Part shown: positions 24,074 to 36,155 of the stretch, one piece after another | How the letters are laid out: each line of letters starts with the position of its first letter | Position numbering within the stretch: position 1 is the stretch's first letter | From: Turritopsis dohrnii | Taxonomy: Eukaryota > Cnidaria > Hydrozoa > Anthoathecata > Oceaniidae | NCBI GenBank assembly: GCA_027922465.2 | Contig: BQMF02000416.1 | Location: 186,001-250,000, forward strand | Direction: 5' to 3' | DNA: 64,000 nt | Translations under genes and position numbers: made by a program | Notes under the pieces: model-generated | The model's database searches: none | Told to the model about the DNA's origin: nothing | What the model saw: the letters and a program-made list of their open reading frames with translations, nothing else

Positions 24074-24756
24074 TAATTAAAACTGTATTTATTAGCACAT
24101 GGTGTAATTTATGATGCATTTTTTTAATTTGATGTAAAAAGTCATTTTGGACCAAATTGCTTTTTATAATATAACCCTAACAGGTTATTTTATAATAATA
24201 ATACATAGGTTTCTGGGATAAGGTAAGGTACAGGCTCATTTATAAATCTTTTTTGATGTCTCAGACAGTCGGGCCACCGCTAAGATCAGATACTGGACAT
24301 TTGTGCATAGAAGGTGGTCTATCAGAACTTTGAATGAGTTAAATTTTATTCATTTGCTATTTTTGATGACAAGTTATTCTGTTGCGAATCATTGAAATAT
24401 TTATAATACTTCTTAACTTGAATGTTTTATGTAAAATTCAGTTTCAAAGTTTAAGATGGTGTCCTGTACTGTGTACATTTAATCTATAAAGTACAAAGAT
24501 GTAATATTCATTAAAAGCAACGCGAAATTTGAACTACTCACTTATCTATTATATTAATAGCCGATTCTCTGTCTGTCTGTCACGCAAAATGGTAGAGAGA
24601 GTAAAGTCAGTTTTATGTTTTCTTAGCAAAATTTCAGTGGAAAATGAGAAAAATGGGAAAATGTATTTTTAGCACATATTTACAATGTGAATGTTTGCTG
24701 GAAAGTGAAGAAAATTTCATATTATCTTAATAATAGAGAATGAAGTCAGTTTTACC
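24074..24756. other. Non-coding stretch with an aatagccgattctctgt repeat word
   Basis: No gene is visible. At 24556 the word taatagccgattctctgtct with a short (CTGT)n run and acgcaaaatgg recurs at 37537 with a (GTTT)n run, so it belongs to a dispersed repeat family. Flanking gtcagtttta and caaaatttcagtggaaa words recur at 25180. Confidence 0.55.
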
Positions 24757-25141
24757 TTAAGGGAAGAAATTTTCGCGGGAAGAAATTTTCGCAGAATTTA
24801 ATTTCGCGGTTGAAATGGTAAAAATGGCCGATTTTCGCGGAATTTAATTTCGCGATTGACCAATTTTAACATGTTTCGCGGAATTAAATTTCGCGGTTTT
24901 CGATTTTCAAACAAATACTTAACAGAAAAAATGCCTCCTTTTTTGCGTTGTAAATCGTTTTTTCTTTTATTATTTAATATAAAGTTAACATCGAATTTTC
25001 GCGGAATTTAATTTCGCGATTGAGCAATTTTGACGTGTTTCGCGGAATTTAATTTCGCGGTTTGGGGCAAAAATCGCGAAATTAAATTCCGCGAAAATTT
25101 CTTCCGCGAAAATTTCTTCCCGCGAAAATTTCTTCCCTTAA
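24757..25141. mobile_element. TTAA-type MITE, 385 bp
   Basis: Perfect TTAA at both ends, followed by gggaagaaattttcgcggga and its inverse. The interior is a run of gaatttaatttcgcgg words in both orientations, so the whole element can fold back. The same ends are found at 14272-14412. Confidence 0.85.
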
Positions 25142-27189
25142 GGTATGTGTTTCAGTGTGGTTAAAATGGTAGCGCAAAATTTCAGTGGAAAGCAAAGAAA
25201 AGAGAGGAAGAAAACATTTTATTTAAGTACATATCTACAGCTGGAAATTGTGCTAGAAAGTAAAGAAAGTTTACTATTTTGTTTTAAGGTTTAGAAGTGT
25301 TTGAAAATAATTTAAATGATTACAGAATGATCGATGTTGTTTTTACAAGGTGTGAGTTGGTATCCTTTTTGTTGGTAGTTAAACTACAGTTAAGCCACTG
25401 CCCAAGACTGCTCAGCCTCATCTCACTAATGTCCGACTGTAACATTCTTATTGTTATTAATTTGCTGCATGAAAACTCAGATTCACAGTATATACAGGTT
25501 GATGTTAGACTCCAATCCTTAGATATACATGTCATTAAGTTTTTGTTATTGATTACCATTTTCAAGGTAAATGCCTTTTCGAACTTTTAGTTTCTTGTAT
25601 TTTTCTTTCAAAAGTCACAATCTATCTTTATATATTAGGTTTTTTTTGTATCGTTATACATTATAAAAGTTCTGTCCAACATAACCTTGACACAAAGGAA
25701 ACACAGTTGGAGGGTATCAATTTGTTTCAAATCATTTTGTATTATTTTATACTGTTATTGTTTAATGTTTGCTTTTGTATGCCTAGGTATATAATTCTGT
25801 GTCATATTGCTATTTGTTTATGTTAAATCTTCTGCATATTAAAAAAAATGACTTCAGTCAATAGTATGGCATTTTAAGGTTTTTGGTTTTTGGTTCTGAT
25901 TCATGTTTCCAGGGTAAAAAATAATTTTAGAAAACCTTTATTGGTTTAACTCCAGTGTTAATGAACCCATTGAAACCTTTAAAACTCTATCTTAGAAAAA
26001 TAGTTAGGTTTGACCTTTTTGGCTTTTTTTTACTTGGGTGTATAACTCCTATGAAAAGTTTCATTCATTTCAAACATTTTTTTACAGGATTTAAACACAT
26101 TGTTTACTAAACTAAAATGGGGAAAATTTTGGAAAAAAGTTTTGGGGTCCAAGGCTCTTATGACATCATTAAATTTTCCTTTAATTTTATTTTTCTAAAC
26201 TCTTTGTGTGTGATACAACGCAGGCTGAATATGGGCGGCGAGCGACGGCGCCTTGGTGGCCAGTTACATCATAATTATGCTAGCAATTCCAAAGATTGCT
26301 GTGTAAAATCCTGACGTCATAAAAAAATTCGAAAATCACTCAACTTCAACAGTTATTACCTTTCTTTTGGAGTGCGCTAGCCGATTTCGGTAATTTAAAT
26401 GTTTTCCTTGATTTTTTGGCTTTCTGGTGATATCTTATTTCCCCAGTATGTTATTCAGTGAAATGCTTAATTAACGGCCGATGTGCTAGTTTTCCCGCCT
26501 GTGGCCATGAAAATATTCGACCAGGAATCACTTTGATGTTCGGTGCGGTGGATTGGCTTGTTGAATTGATGTCAAACTTTGCAGATTATGTAAAAAAGGG
26601 CTGGGAAATCCAAAAATCATCTGGAAATGTTGTTTCCAATAGCTTTCTATGATATTTCATTAATTTTCTGTTATATCAGTTTTTCGCTCGAAAAAAATTT
26701 TTTCTCTTGCAGTCCAAAAACAATCACTTCAATCCTTCCTCTTTCCAACTGTGTAATTATTTTCCTATAAATATCACTCAATCCAGTGCGGAAAAGCTCA
26801 AAGTTGGATATTTCACCCTTGATTTCAATGTTTTCCTTTTCCGAGAAAAATATGAACGATTGAAATTTAAAAATGGCAGATTTTGGTATAAATAAACATT
26901 TGACAGGAGTAAAATAAGTTGTATATTCATTATTGATATGTTTTATCATTCACAAAGCTTTTACTTTCCCTTTAAATAACAGTTTCTTATATAAAGGTAA
27001 GTTATTTTTATTATTAATGATTTTTAACAAAATGTCTGATAAATTTAATATCTTACTGAAATTAACTGTTTATATTGTCTGTAGTCCCAGATGTGATATC
27101 AATGATTATTTCTGTCTATTAGTTTGCCCAATGGAAAACAGAAACAAATGGAAGTGGATTTTGATATAATAAAATTTATAATACATGTT
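25142..27189. other. Non-coding AT-rich stretch
   Basis: Several short ORFs on both strands, but no splice-supported frames or domain motifs. A GC-rich word, atgggcggcgagcgacggcg at 26230, has a diverged relative at about 48863. Confidence 0.5.
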
Positions 27190-27975
27190 TTCCTTGTTTG
27201 TCTTCTCTTGATTTTGCCATGTTGCTAGGGAAAATTTGGGGTAAATCTTGAAATTCACTAGAATGTATAAGCACCACACACCATATTTACTTATTTTCTG
27301 TTTAATCACAGTCAAAAGTTGTCAGTTGCCCCATTTCTTTTATTGAAACTACTGGAAATGTGCATTTTGTCTTGATTTTACTCCGTTGCTAGGGAACATT
27401 TGGGGTAAATCTTGAAATTAATTAACAAAGCACCACATTTTGTTATTTTCTATTTAAAAAGTTGTTAGTTGCCCCATCTCTCATATTGTGACTACTTAAA
27501 ATGTGCATATACACCTTTCCCGTAATTGATTGGGCAATACTTTTAACCATACTCCGCCTCGTTTTCACAAAGGTTGATATGGTAACAGAATGGCACTGGA
27601 CTCATTTCAGTAACGAGCAATTAGTGTAATGATTGTGATAGTGTTAATTGAGCACGGTATAGCATGGTATAGCATATATTGAAAACGAGGTAGAGCATGA
27701 TAAAAATGTTGCACAATCAATTACGGGAAAGGTGTATCATCTTCATTTTACCCCGTTGCTAAGGAAAATTTGAGTTAAATCTTGAAATTCACTAGAGTGT
27801 ATAAAAGCACCACACGCCATATTTACTTATTTTCTGTTTAATCAAAGTCAAAAGTTGTCAGTCGCTCCATTTCTTTTGTTGTAACTACTTGAAATGTGCA
27901 TTTTGTCTTGATTTTACCCCGTTGCTAAGGAAAATTTGGGGTAAACCTTGAAGTAATGTAATTTGGTTCTACAAA
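27190..27975. repeat. Four tandem copies of an about 165-bp repeat, one split by a MITE
   Basis: The landmark cttgatttta(c/t)(t/c)ccgttgct and its variants occur at 27207, 27371, 27741 and 27907. Units share agg(g/a)aaatttggggtaaa, the caccacac word and gtcagttgccccat. Removing the MITE at 27512-27734 restores roughly equal spacing. Confidence 0.8.
27512..27734. mobile_element. TA-target MITE with 26-bp TIRs
   Basis: TIRs begin CACCTTTCCCGTAATTGATT and agree over 26 bp with one mismatch. TA flanks both ends (27510-27511 and 27735-27736), as for Tc1/mariner-type elements. Inserted into the 165-bp tandem repeat. Confidence 0.85.
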
Positions 27976-30029
27976 CTTAACGTTTCTTTGCTCCACCTTA
28001 ATTTGAAGTAGTAAGTATATATATGTTTTTTGGAGCTTCTGCTTGTTAATTCTTGTTTTAACCCTATTTTATGTGTAGTTGCCATGGGGGAAATCCCTGT
28101 TGCTATGTATAATATTAATTGAAAATAAATATTGCTTTTTGTAGTAAATGGCTGAAAATATCAAGTCCAAAATTATGAAGTGTTAAAAAGTTATATATAC
28201 AATATTCTTTAAAAAATCCAATGTTTTGGATAACTTTGGAACGGCTTATTGTAGACCCCTCATTTTTTTCTCTTGAAAAGATCTATCCAATGATGAACAT
28301 AGTTTCATAGCTTTTTGACAAATTTGATTTTTTGGTCTGGAAATGCTAATTATGTGCTGCATAATTTGATATTTTTAAATTAAACTAAACAGTGAAATTA
28401 AAAATTGAAATTAAAAAAATGGAATTAAACAACCACTACGAGAAACAAGCTAGAAGAGGAGATTAAATGATTAAATATTTAAACATTACGAAGTTAGATG
28501 ATTTGATAATAAGCCTGTTCCAATGTTAATTACACTTTTATACCCTGTACATACTAAAAATCAAATACAATGTATGAAAATAGATAGGAAGTGCTAATGT
28601 GTATTGAAACTTTCTAATGTCGATTGTCTTTAAGGGGACTCCAGAGAGCCAAATAAAGTGACAACATTTTGAAGTGTATAAAGACTTTTATTTCCTGCGA
28701 GGCTGCGTGCACATACTCACAGGAAAATGACTTGATTAATGATATTCTATGTTGCAATGTACCGTAATTATCGAGCAAAGAACACTGGTGTTTATAAACA
28801 TTACGTCACTAAGAACTCATCTATATTAATAAATTCTAACATGTGTTTTTTATATAATAATTATCTATTTGCTGGCAGTTATTTACTAAAATGATTACCA
28901 AACTATGGTAAAACGGTAAAGCAATAACAATTTTCATGAAAAAAATACGAGCACTATTTAACTTACCATTTATAAAGAATAAAAAAATTAAACTAAGTGA
29001 CTCCATCTTTACGGGATCCATTTCAGTGTAGTCTGTGGTAGAAAATAATGACCCCTTAGATTTTGACCCCCCGTGGTTTACGCTTATGACTTGCTAGATT
29101 TTCTTTCTTTTGGGTTAGGTAAAGATTTTTCCAAGCATTTTCTACCGCCTTTATACGGAAGTTTTAACTCAATCTTTAATTAAGTTTCAAAACTCAATCT
29201 TGTATACACTTTTTATAATTGTGACGGTTTATGGGAAAGTGATAACAAGAGAAAAAGCGATTTGAAGCACTTAATCGCTTTTCCGCTTCACATGGATCGC
29301 TTTTCTGCTTTACATTAATCGCTTGGAATAAGAACCGGGTAATCAGTTCATTATTAAACACTAACGCGTGCTACCTGTAATTATACATCCGTCACATTGA
29401 GTTTTCATTGTTATAAATTCTGGTTATTAATTAAGCTACGTTTACATTAGCGAAAGACACGTCCTTTCTCTTGTATTCGTCGAGTTTATTTTGTTCGTTA
29501 TTTGTCATGGGAAGACTAAATATAACTTACTGGCCTTTAATAATGCCTCTAGAGGTTAAGTTTCCTGCAATTTAGAGATTTCAAAAAATGAAAAATTTTC
29601 GGCCCCTCGAAGCCCAACATGGGGGCGCCGTGCACTTGTAAACAATCCCTAATAGGGTCAGGGTTTGGTCAAAAGCGTAAAGCACGGGGGGTCAGGGGTC
29701 ATATTCTACTACACCTGTGCCTCTCAACATTCGAAGGCGTTGATGACGTTGATCTCAGTAAGTGCCAATATTCAAGATTTTTTTTTAGATTTTATGACGT
29801 CAGGTCACAAAGAGAATAATCTCGAAAGCTTGACATTAAATGTAGTTTTTTTGTTCATTATTTGTTCATTATTTACAATTTACAATTTACAATGTGCACG
29901 CCTCAAAATTGGCGAAATTTTCCATTGTGTTGTTTGTTACGTCGTTACGACTTCAATTTAGTCTATTCATTTATTTTGGGTTGGGGTTTAGCATGGGGAG
30001 GGATTTAGGCTGTTTTGACGTGGCGCAGA
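27976..30029. other. Non-coding stretch
   Basis: No credible coding frame. The part after 29500 is slightly richer in G+C, but its ORFs lack any recognisable motif. Confidence 0.45.
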
Positions 30030-30760
30030 CATTTACATTGTGTTTCGTGTAGTATCTTGGTTTACTGGTTGTCACTTTTTGCATCTTTTCTTTTCGGATC
30101 TATTTTCTTTGTTTTTAGGTTTAGGTTTGATGCGTTTATGACTTCCACAAGTATATCTTTTAATGTTAGTGTTTGTTTAAAGGGATCGAATTCCGCAGTA
30201 AGATCTTTAATTTCCATACTGGAGTTTTGGCGGGAATTTTCGATCCTCTTTTCGTTGTACATTTTCGGCATTTTTTAAAGGTGCCGTTCTGACATTTAGG
30301 GTTTGTTTCTGATGTGGAAACTTCGCAGGGTGTTTCATCTTGGCTTTTTGAACCTCCTTGCCAAGTTTTGTGGCAAAACGGGAATTTTTGCCATTTTTTA
30401 AAAATGGTTGTTGGGAGCTGGTTTTTGCTTTAAAGAATTCTTTGGCCAATATGTAAACTTCCTGCGAAGAAATTTTTTTGAAAACGCCAATTGCTTCGCC
30501 AGAAATCTTAGGTTTTCACTTTCGTCGTTTTTAAAAGAATAATTTCTCTCTATTCTGAAAGATTATTTTTTCTTCTTGAGAACAAAGGAATTATTTGATT
30601 TAACAAAAGATTTCCGGAGTAGATCCACATCTTCGTATTACAGAGAAAAACGTTTGAATTTATCTGTCTTTGAGCCTCGTTTCTGCCGAAATAGGACGTT
30701 CCCTTAAGGTTTTTTGTTCTTTTTGTTTTGTTTATGGCTATTTGTGGTCCAAGCAAGGCC
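30030..30760 (-). pseudogene. Unrecognised coding-like remnant, minus strand
   Basis: Two overlapping lysine-rich minus frames (30449-30207 and 30271-30062) read like pieces of one basic protein broken by shifts, with a possible C-x2-C pair (KKCRKCTTKRG) in the third frame. It lies just downstream of the Tx1-like LINE and in the same orientation. I do not recognise the family. Confidence 0.3.
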
Positions 30761-31361
30761 TACCATCATTTTGGGTGAGATTGTATTTGTTAGCCTCTTT
30801 TTAGTGTGAGATTGAGGCTATAAGTGTCTAAATCAGTTTTTTTTTTATTGTTCAGGTTTTCTGGCCTTTATAATGGCAGGGAGAAGGAAAGGTTCCCATC
30901 TCTCCTCACACACACTACACTGGGGTGAGCAAAGGCAGCTTGCTACCTTGCCTTCCCTCAGTGCCTGGCAATATTTGACATTATCACTATAGTCAGTTCT
31001 CGTCTCGTGTCATCCGTGGTTGGGAGTATATCATGGTGGGCTTTGAAGATGGTGTCATAGGTATTAGGAACACAGCATCCCTTAAAGAGATAAGACCATT
31101 GCCTTGTCGTTTTTGGTGGAAGTCTCCTTTCCCACACTATTTCCCCTCTTGTTTTCTGCATTAGGGGAAGGAGAGCTTTTGTGATGTTCTTCACCGTTGA
31201 TATTTTATCTTTCGGCGAGGCTTTCTCTATGACCTCAGCTTTGGGGTAGAAGGTTGGTTTGAGTTGGAGTGATTTCGGCCTGGTATTGTCTATGGACGCT
31301 ATACATCAGGTAGCATACCAGGGGTGGTTCGAGGTTGATGTGAAGAGGTCATGTACTCTCT

Positions 31362-32905
31362 TTATTGCAATTGCCAGGGAGTGCCTTTGGGGTGGAGGAG
31401 TCCTAGTCCTCCCTGTTCTCTAGGCAGAGAGTACATGTGAAAGAGTAGTGGTGATGTTGTCGTTCCAAACAGAGTTGATTGTATTAGTGAGTGTAATTTT
31501 TGGTGATCCAAATGGGAGGAGGGAATATGGTATACAAGTGGATTAGTTTGCTGAACACAGTTCAGCAGGGTGACTTTACCATTGATGGAGAGGTGTCTAT
31601 GCTGGATGAACCTTAGTTTCGCATCGCATGAGGTTACCGCTTTGGTACAATTCAGCTGTGACGCTCCGACTCCATCATTGGTCAAAAGCACACCCAGGAT
31701 TTTAATTTCCCGTGTCCATTGTATACCATTAGGTAATGTGAAAGGTTCAGGTGGTAATGAACCAAAGGCAAAGGCCTGTGTCTTAGAAAGGTTGAGTTTT
31801 GCTTGTGTTGCCAGGCCATACCATTCAAATGTTTGTATGACCTGTGGGATGTGGGTTGGGTCAGATAGAAGTGTGGTGGTATCATCCGCGTATTGGGGGA
31901 GTAGGTTTGGTTTTGCTCTTCCTGGAATTTTCAATCCTTGGATGTCGGTTTGTTCTAGTAGTATGGCGAGAACTTCGGATTGAATGACACAGACGGGGAA
32001 CGAGATGGGAGATGGGAGATGCCTTACTCCTCTATGTTGGGGGAATGTGGAAGAGACAGAACCATTGTTGGTGGTACGCTCGGATGTGTTGGTTAGGAGA
32101 AGGGTTATGATGTCGACAAAGTCTTCAGGGTACCCGAATGCCTTGAGGATTTCGAGCAGGAATCCCCCGTCGACTCTGTCGAACGCCTTCTCTTGGTCGA
32201 ATGATAGGAGAAAGGCCTTTTGTCCTTTGGTTCTTGTTAGGTGTATTGTATCCCTAAGGAGGAGGAAGGTGTGAAATATCCCTCTTCCGGGTACGGAGCA
32301 CATGTTTGATCTTGTCCGATTACCGTCTGGAGGGTGGGTTTGAGTCTAGTTGTCAGAGTTTTGGATAGTATTTTGAAATCTACGTTAAGTAATGAGATCA
32401 GTCTCCAGTTCCTGAGGTCCTCCAAATCTCCTTTTTTGGGGAGCATGGTGATGATCGCCATTTTGGAAGATTGGCTCAGGTTCTTTTGACCGATGATGGC
32501 TGCATTGAGGGTGTTGGTTAAGTCCTCACCCCGGATGTCCCAGAAGTGGGCATAAAACTCTTTAGGGAGACCATCTGGATCAGGGGATTTGGAGTTGTCG
32601 ATTTGGTTCAGGCTTGCTTTGAGTTCATCCTGGGTGAGGGGGGAGCTGAGGTGTTGTGTGTTCTCTCCCTCCAGACGTTTGGGGATTCTGATCAAGATGT
32701 CGGTTTGTGCTTCTCTTGATATGGGTTCGTCGGCAAAGAGCTTTTGGTAAAATTCTTGGGTTGTTCCTAATATGTCATCGTTGTTGGTGATTCTAGCATT
32801 TTGGGTTTTTAGTGATGTGATGGTTTTCTTTTTTGCTGTAAGCTCTCCGCCGCGAAGAAGGCTCGAGATGGTGTTTCGCCTTCTTCGATAGAGGTTATCC
32901 GACAT
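31362..32905 (-). pseudogene. Tx1-like LINE ORF2 reverse transcriptase, frameshifted
   Basis: Frames 32905-32237 and 32303-31362 overlap and are joined by a shift near 32290, where GQDQTCA in one frame should meet VPGRGIFHTFLLLRD in the other. The first piece has the N-terminal RT region, the second the palm with YADDT and the thumb (LSINGKVTLLNC). The upstream endonuclease half is missing or unrecognisable. A further C-terminal piece is at 31194-30958. Confidence 0.85.
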
Positions 32906-33249
32906 CTTGTCCGTACTCCGAATTGAGAAATAATCTCTGCTTGGACGGCGATTGTGTCTTTTTGTGGTTCTGAGGCCAGTTGATCTAAGAGTTCACTAAG
33001 TCACTAAGTTTTCTTTTTATTTCCTGTCTCATGGTGGTGCATTGGTCAATCAAAATGCTTTTGATGTAGGCTTTCCCTACTTCCCACCATGAGAGGATGT
33101 CTTGAAATTTCTGTTTTTGTGACCTGCAGTGAGTCCAGAATTGTCTTATTTTGATCGTGGGTTGTTTGTTTTGTTGTGGAATTTGATTTTCTGGCCAGAA
33201 CACGTGCGCCCTCATACCCATTACGTTGATGTTCTTGGGTATTGGTTTG

Positions 33250-33690
33250 GTTAGTTTACTGAATAGATAGACTCTGGTATCATTGTATATATATTCTTTC
33301 CATTAACTGACCTTACTACTCTATAACGACTTTTAATTTTCCCATATGATCGAAAGTAATCTGTGATTAATTCATCTGGGATTTCATGAGGGATGTTGGT
33401 TATCGTCACTCTGACTTCTTTATTTATTGGCTTGGACGTACGGAAGGATATATGTTTTCCTCCCATGTCCAAGCCATCTTTTATGAGTTTATGGGTTTGC
33501 TCTTTTTTTCAAGAGTAATTCTGATCGTATTAGTGTACTTCAAGTATTGAATGCACTCTGTGTTTCCACCTGCTTTGTTGATTGCTTTCTCCAATACACA
33601 AGGATCAAAATTTTGTACTACCTTGGTTATTATTGTTTTTTGTAAAAAGTATTGGGCTTGTTTTGGAGTGATGAGCTCGTCGACGTGGTC
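33250..33690 (-). pseudogene. Tx1-like LINE ORF1 fragment
   Basis: Reads QNFDPCVLEKAINKAGG near 33640-33590, then a frame change near 33490, then VRVTITNIPHEIPDELITDY. The first block is matched by QNFDPVKLENALHKQN at about 50175, which confirms a repeated ORF1 family. Confidence 0.6.
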
Positions 33691-33896
33691 TTCTTGTTCG
33701 TGTTTTTTGGTTTGTCTGCTGCTACTGCAGCCTAATTTTTGTTGTTGTTTAAGTTGGTGTGGTTTGTGGGGTTGTTGTTTTGATTTTTGTTGAGTTCAGA
33801 TTCGTTTGTGAATTCAAGGATTTTGTTGTGTGGTTTGGGGGTTAGTTGGTTTTGAAAAATCCACCATTTTGTTGACAGGTTGTGGCGGAATTTTTT

Positions 33897-34133
33897 GACA
33901 AAATTTACCAAGTGGAATGAAGTTTAATTGAAATAATAATTTAGCCCTGATCTAAGTATTCAAGTGAGATTCGGCTTCCGGCAAAATTCCTACTTCAAAG
34001 ACTTGAGAGTCAGTTGATATGTCAGTGACCAAGGTGAAATTCTTAGGGGATGGGGTTGGTGGGTATTTGAATACTTAGATCAGGGCTAAATTATTATTTC
34101 AATTAAACTTGATTCCACTTGTTTAATTTTGTC
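33897..34133. repeat. Hairpin-forming inverted repeat beside the DIRS element
   Basis: 33897-33966 and 34062-34133 are inverted copies over about 68 bp (aattgaaataataatttagc and following), enclosing about 95 bp that includes gattcggcttccggcaaa, a word also found at the right end of the DIRS element (37275-37292, reverse). Confidence 0.75.
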
Positions 34134-34294
34134 AATAATAATTTAGCCTCTGATCGTAAGTATTCAAATGAGACTTCAAAGCATCAACTTTGATCTCAAT
34201 GTCCCAGATAGATCGGTGTCAAATATCAACGTTTATAGTTAGGTCATAAGGATTCCATTTAGGTGTATGTATATTTGTGTCCTATCGTGACAAA

Positions 34295-35128
34295 TCATGT
34301 ACAAGTTTTCCTAACTGTCTCTCCAAAATGCTTTAAAATAGAGAGCCTATAAAACTTGGCAAAGGTGGAAGTGTTCCTCCATCCTGCTGCTTTGGCAATA
34401 TCTTTCAACGATAACCCAATCTGCTCCGCTTAACTGGTGGATGCCTTCCTCGTTGAGTGAGCACTGAAGACCATTATGTCAATACCAATAATGCCTAAAA
34501 ACAACTTGACATATCTGGCAATCGTTGATGATACTACAGGCTTGTGCTGATAAGCATAGGAGGGTTCCTGATGTTTCCCTGATTTTGTTGTCTTAAGCAC
34601 TGTTGGTATATAGAAGGTAATAGATTCTTTTGATGTGTGACAGAAGTCAATCTGGAGTGTCCCAATGGTCTGAGCACGCTCTCCACTTAGTAGGCAAAGT
34701 AAAGTCACCAACTTTTTTGTCAGAAATTCCATGTCGAGCTCTTTGTCCTCTGGCAGCCCTGAGATATAATTCAGTACAATGTCAGGATCATAAACTGCTG
34801 TGTGTTTTGGAAGGGATGGTCTTAGTTTAAAGACTCCTTTTATAACTCTGCTGACTGCCTCGTTTGATCCAAAGGATATTCCATTCATCTTTGGAAGTAC
34901 TGCAGACAAGGCTGATCTTGCTGCCGCTATATAGCCATATTTCGAGCCCTGGTTGAACAGGTGAGTTAGAAAACTTATCCCATCATTGTGTGAGACATTG
35001 TAAGGTGAAATGTTTCTTGCTTCACAGAACTCCTTCCATCTACGCAAATATTTATTATAGCTTGTGGAAGTGCTGGTTGACCAGGAGGATAGGAGTAAGT
35101 TTGTTTCTTCCGGTGGCAGACCTTTCAT
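34295..35128 (-). pseudogene. DIRS tyrosine recombinase with one in-frame stop
   Basis: The frame is open from upstream of 35128 to a TAA at 34432-34430, then continues in the same frame to 34295. Catalytic residues can be seen: Arg in LLSGERAQTIG, His and Arg in AHSTRKAS, and, beyond the stop, the Tyr of TSTFAKFYRL. The N-terminal SAM-like part (STSTSTSYNKYLRRWKEFC) is typical. The TAA removes the nucleophile Tyr from the product. Confidence 0.85.
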
Positions 35129-35404
35129 CTCTATAGCTTCCCTGAGACAATTGCTGCAATCAGCTTCAAGTGGCTTCTCAGTGGATGCTTCTCCTCCTCC
35201 CTTTGTGGAAGCACAAGGAGATCTTCCCTAGGAAAGACAGGTACATCTTTAATTACAATTTCTAAAAAGGATGTATACCAAGGTTGTTTGGCCAATCTGG
35301 TACAATCAGTAAACCTGAAGCTTCATCATGACCAATCTTTTGAATAGTTTTCGCCACACAGTTAAAGGGCGGGAAGGCATAAAATTTGATATCACCCCAG
35401 TTAA

Positions 35405-35844
35405 TCATGAATGCTGTGTGTTGATGCGAGTGGCAAAAAGGTCAACCTTAGGTTCATAATTTAAGGCTTTGGTGAGGTCTTGGAATGTTGTCTTAGCCAA
35501 CATCCATTCCGTCCTTGTCTCAGCTTCTCGTGACTCATTGTCAGCCTCGACATTCAGGACACCTGGGATATGGGTGGCAGAGATCGAATTACCCCGCTCT
35601 ATGGCCCATTCCCATATTTCATGTGCCACTATATTCATGTCAACAGACCGAGTACTACCCATTTTATTAATCCCAGCAACAGCTGCTGTATTATCAATTT
35701 TGATAATGATGTGTTTGTGATGCACTTTGTTGCGTAAGGCTTTAAGCCCAAACAAGACAGCTTTTAATTCGAGTACATTTATATGTTTGTTTTCTTTCTC
35801 AACAGTGGTAAAATGTCCACCCGTTGACTGGTTTCCCATTACAG

Positions 35845-35875
<31 letters not shown>

Positions 35876-35975
35876 TACTGAGGAGGATGCATCTGTTGTC
35901 ATTACGATTCCGGGATTTTCCCTGAGAATCGGGGCCCAGCTTTCTCTGATATTATCCCTCCACCAGATTATATCA
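35405..35975 (-). pseudogene. DIRS RNase H domain
   Basis: Contains TTDASSS, the Asp-Ala-Ser start of the RNase H fold, INVLELKAVLFG, IKIDNTAAVAGINKMG, THIPGVLNVEADNESR and VDLFATR. A 30-nt run of C on the plus strand (35847-35876) makes a run of Gly just after the first motif, which is abnormal for the family and is probably slippage or an assembly fault. The frame upstream (LRENPGIV) is cut off near 35980. Confidence 0.85.
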
Positions 35976-36155
35976 TTATAGCCTCTTCAGAAAGGGTAAT
36001 CCTCTTGTCAAATTTCCCTTTATGCCACCTGAGCATGCTCGTTTTTAGAGTCTCGAGACTTCTGTAGTGGAGTTTCCCATAATATACGGCTATAAAACTA
36101 CTGGAAAATTTACCCAGCAGTCTTGCAATCGTCCTTATTATGACTCTTGCAGCTT

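Larger units (their letters stand above)
30880..33840 (-). mobile_element. Degenerate Tx1/L1-like LINE
   Basis: Minus-strand pieces of ORF1 (33680-33250) and ORF2 (33221-30958) lie in the expected order with several frameshifts. ORF1 shows VRVTITNIPHEIPDELITDY, an RRM-like start. ORF2 shows the linker region KSPDPDGLPKEFY, RT motifs (WRLISLLNVDFKI, LLSFDQEKAFDRVD, PQYADDTTTL) and GGLGLLHP near the C-terminus. The FDQEKAFDRVD form and IQGLKIPG are typical of the L1/Tx1 group. Confidence 0.85.

Noticed and set aside
25297..25590. 97-codon plus ORF in the 25-kb region
   Set aside because: An opposite-strand ORF of similar length exists, and no motif or splice context supports it.
31570..31983. 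Plus ORF opposite the Tx1-like LINE
   Set aside because: The minus frame has clear reverse transcriptase motifs; this is its shadow.
33551..33793. Cys/Leu-rich plus ORF
   Set aside because: Antisense of the LINE ORF1 remnant, which has homology to the copy at 50.2 kb.
34030..34060. Similarity of ggtgaaattctta to small-subunit rRNA
   Set aside because: Only about 12 bases match, with no rRNA context on either side.
35727..35981. Plus ORF with a poly-proline run
   Set aside because: Antisense of the poly-Gly run in the DIRS RNase H domain.
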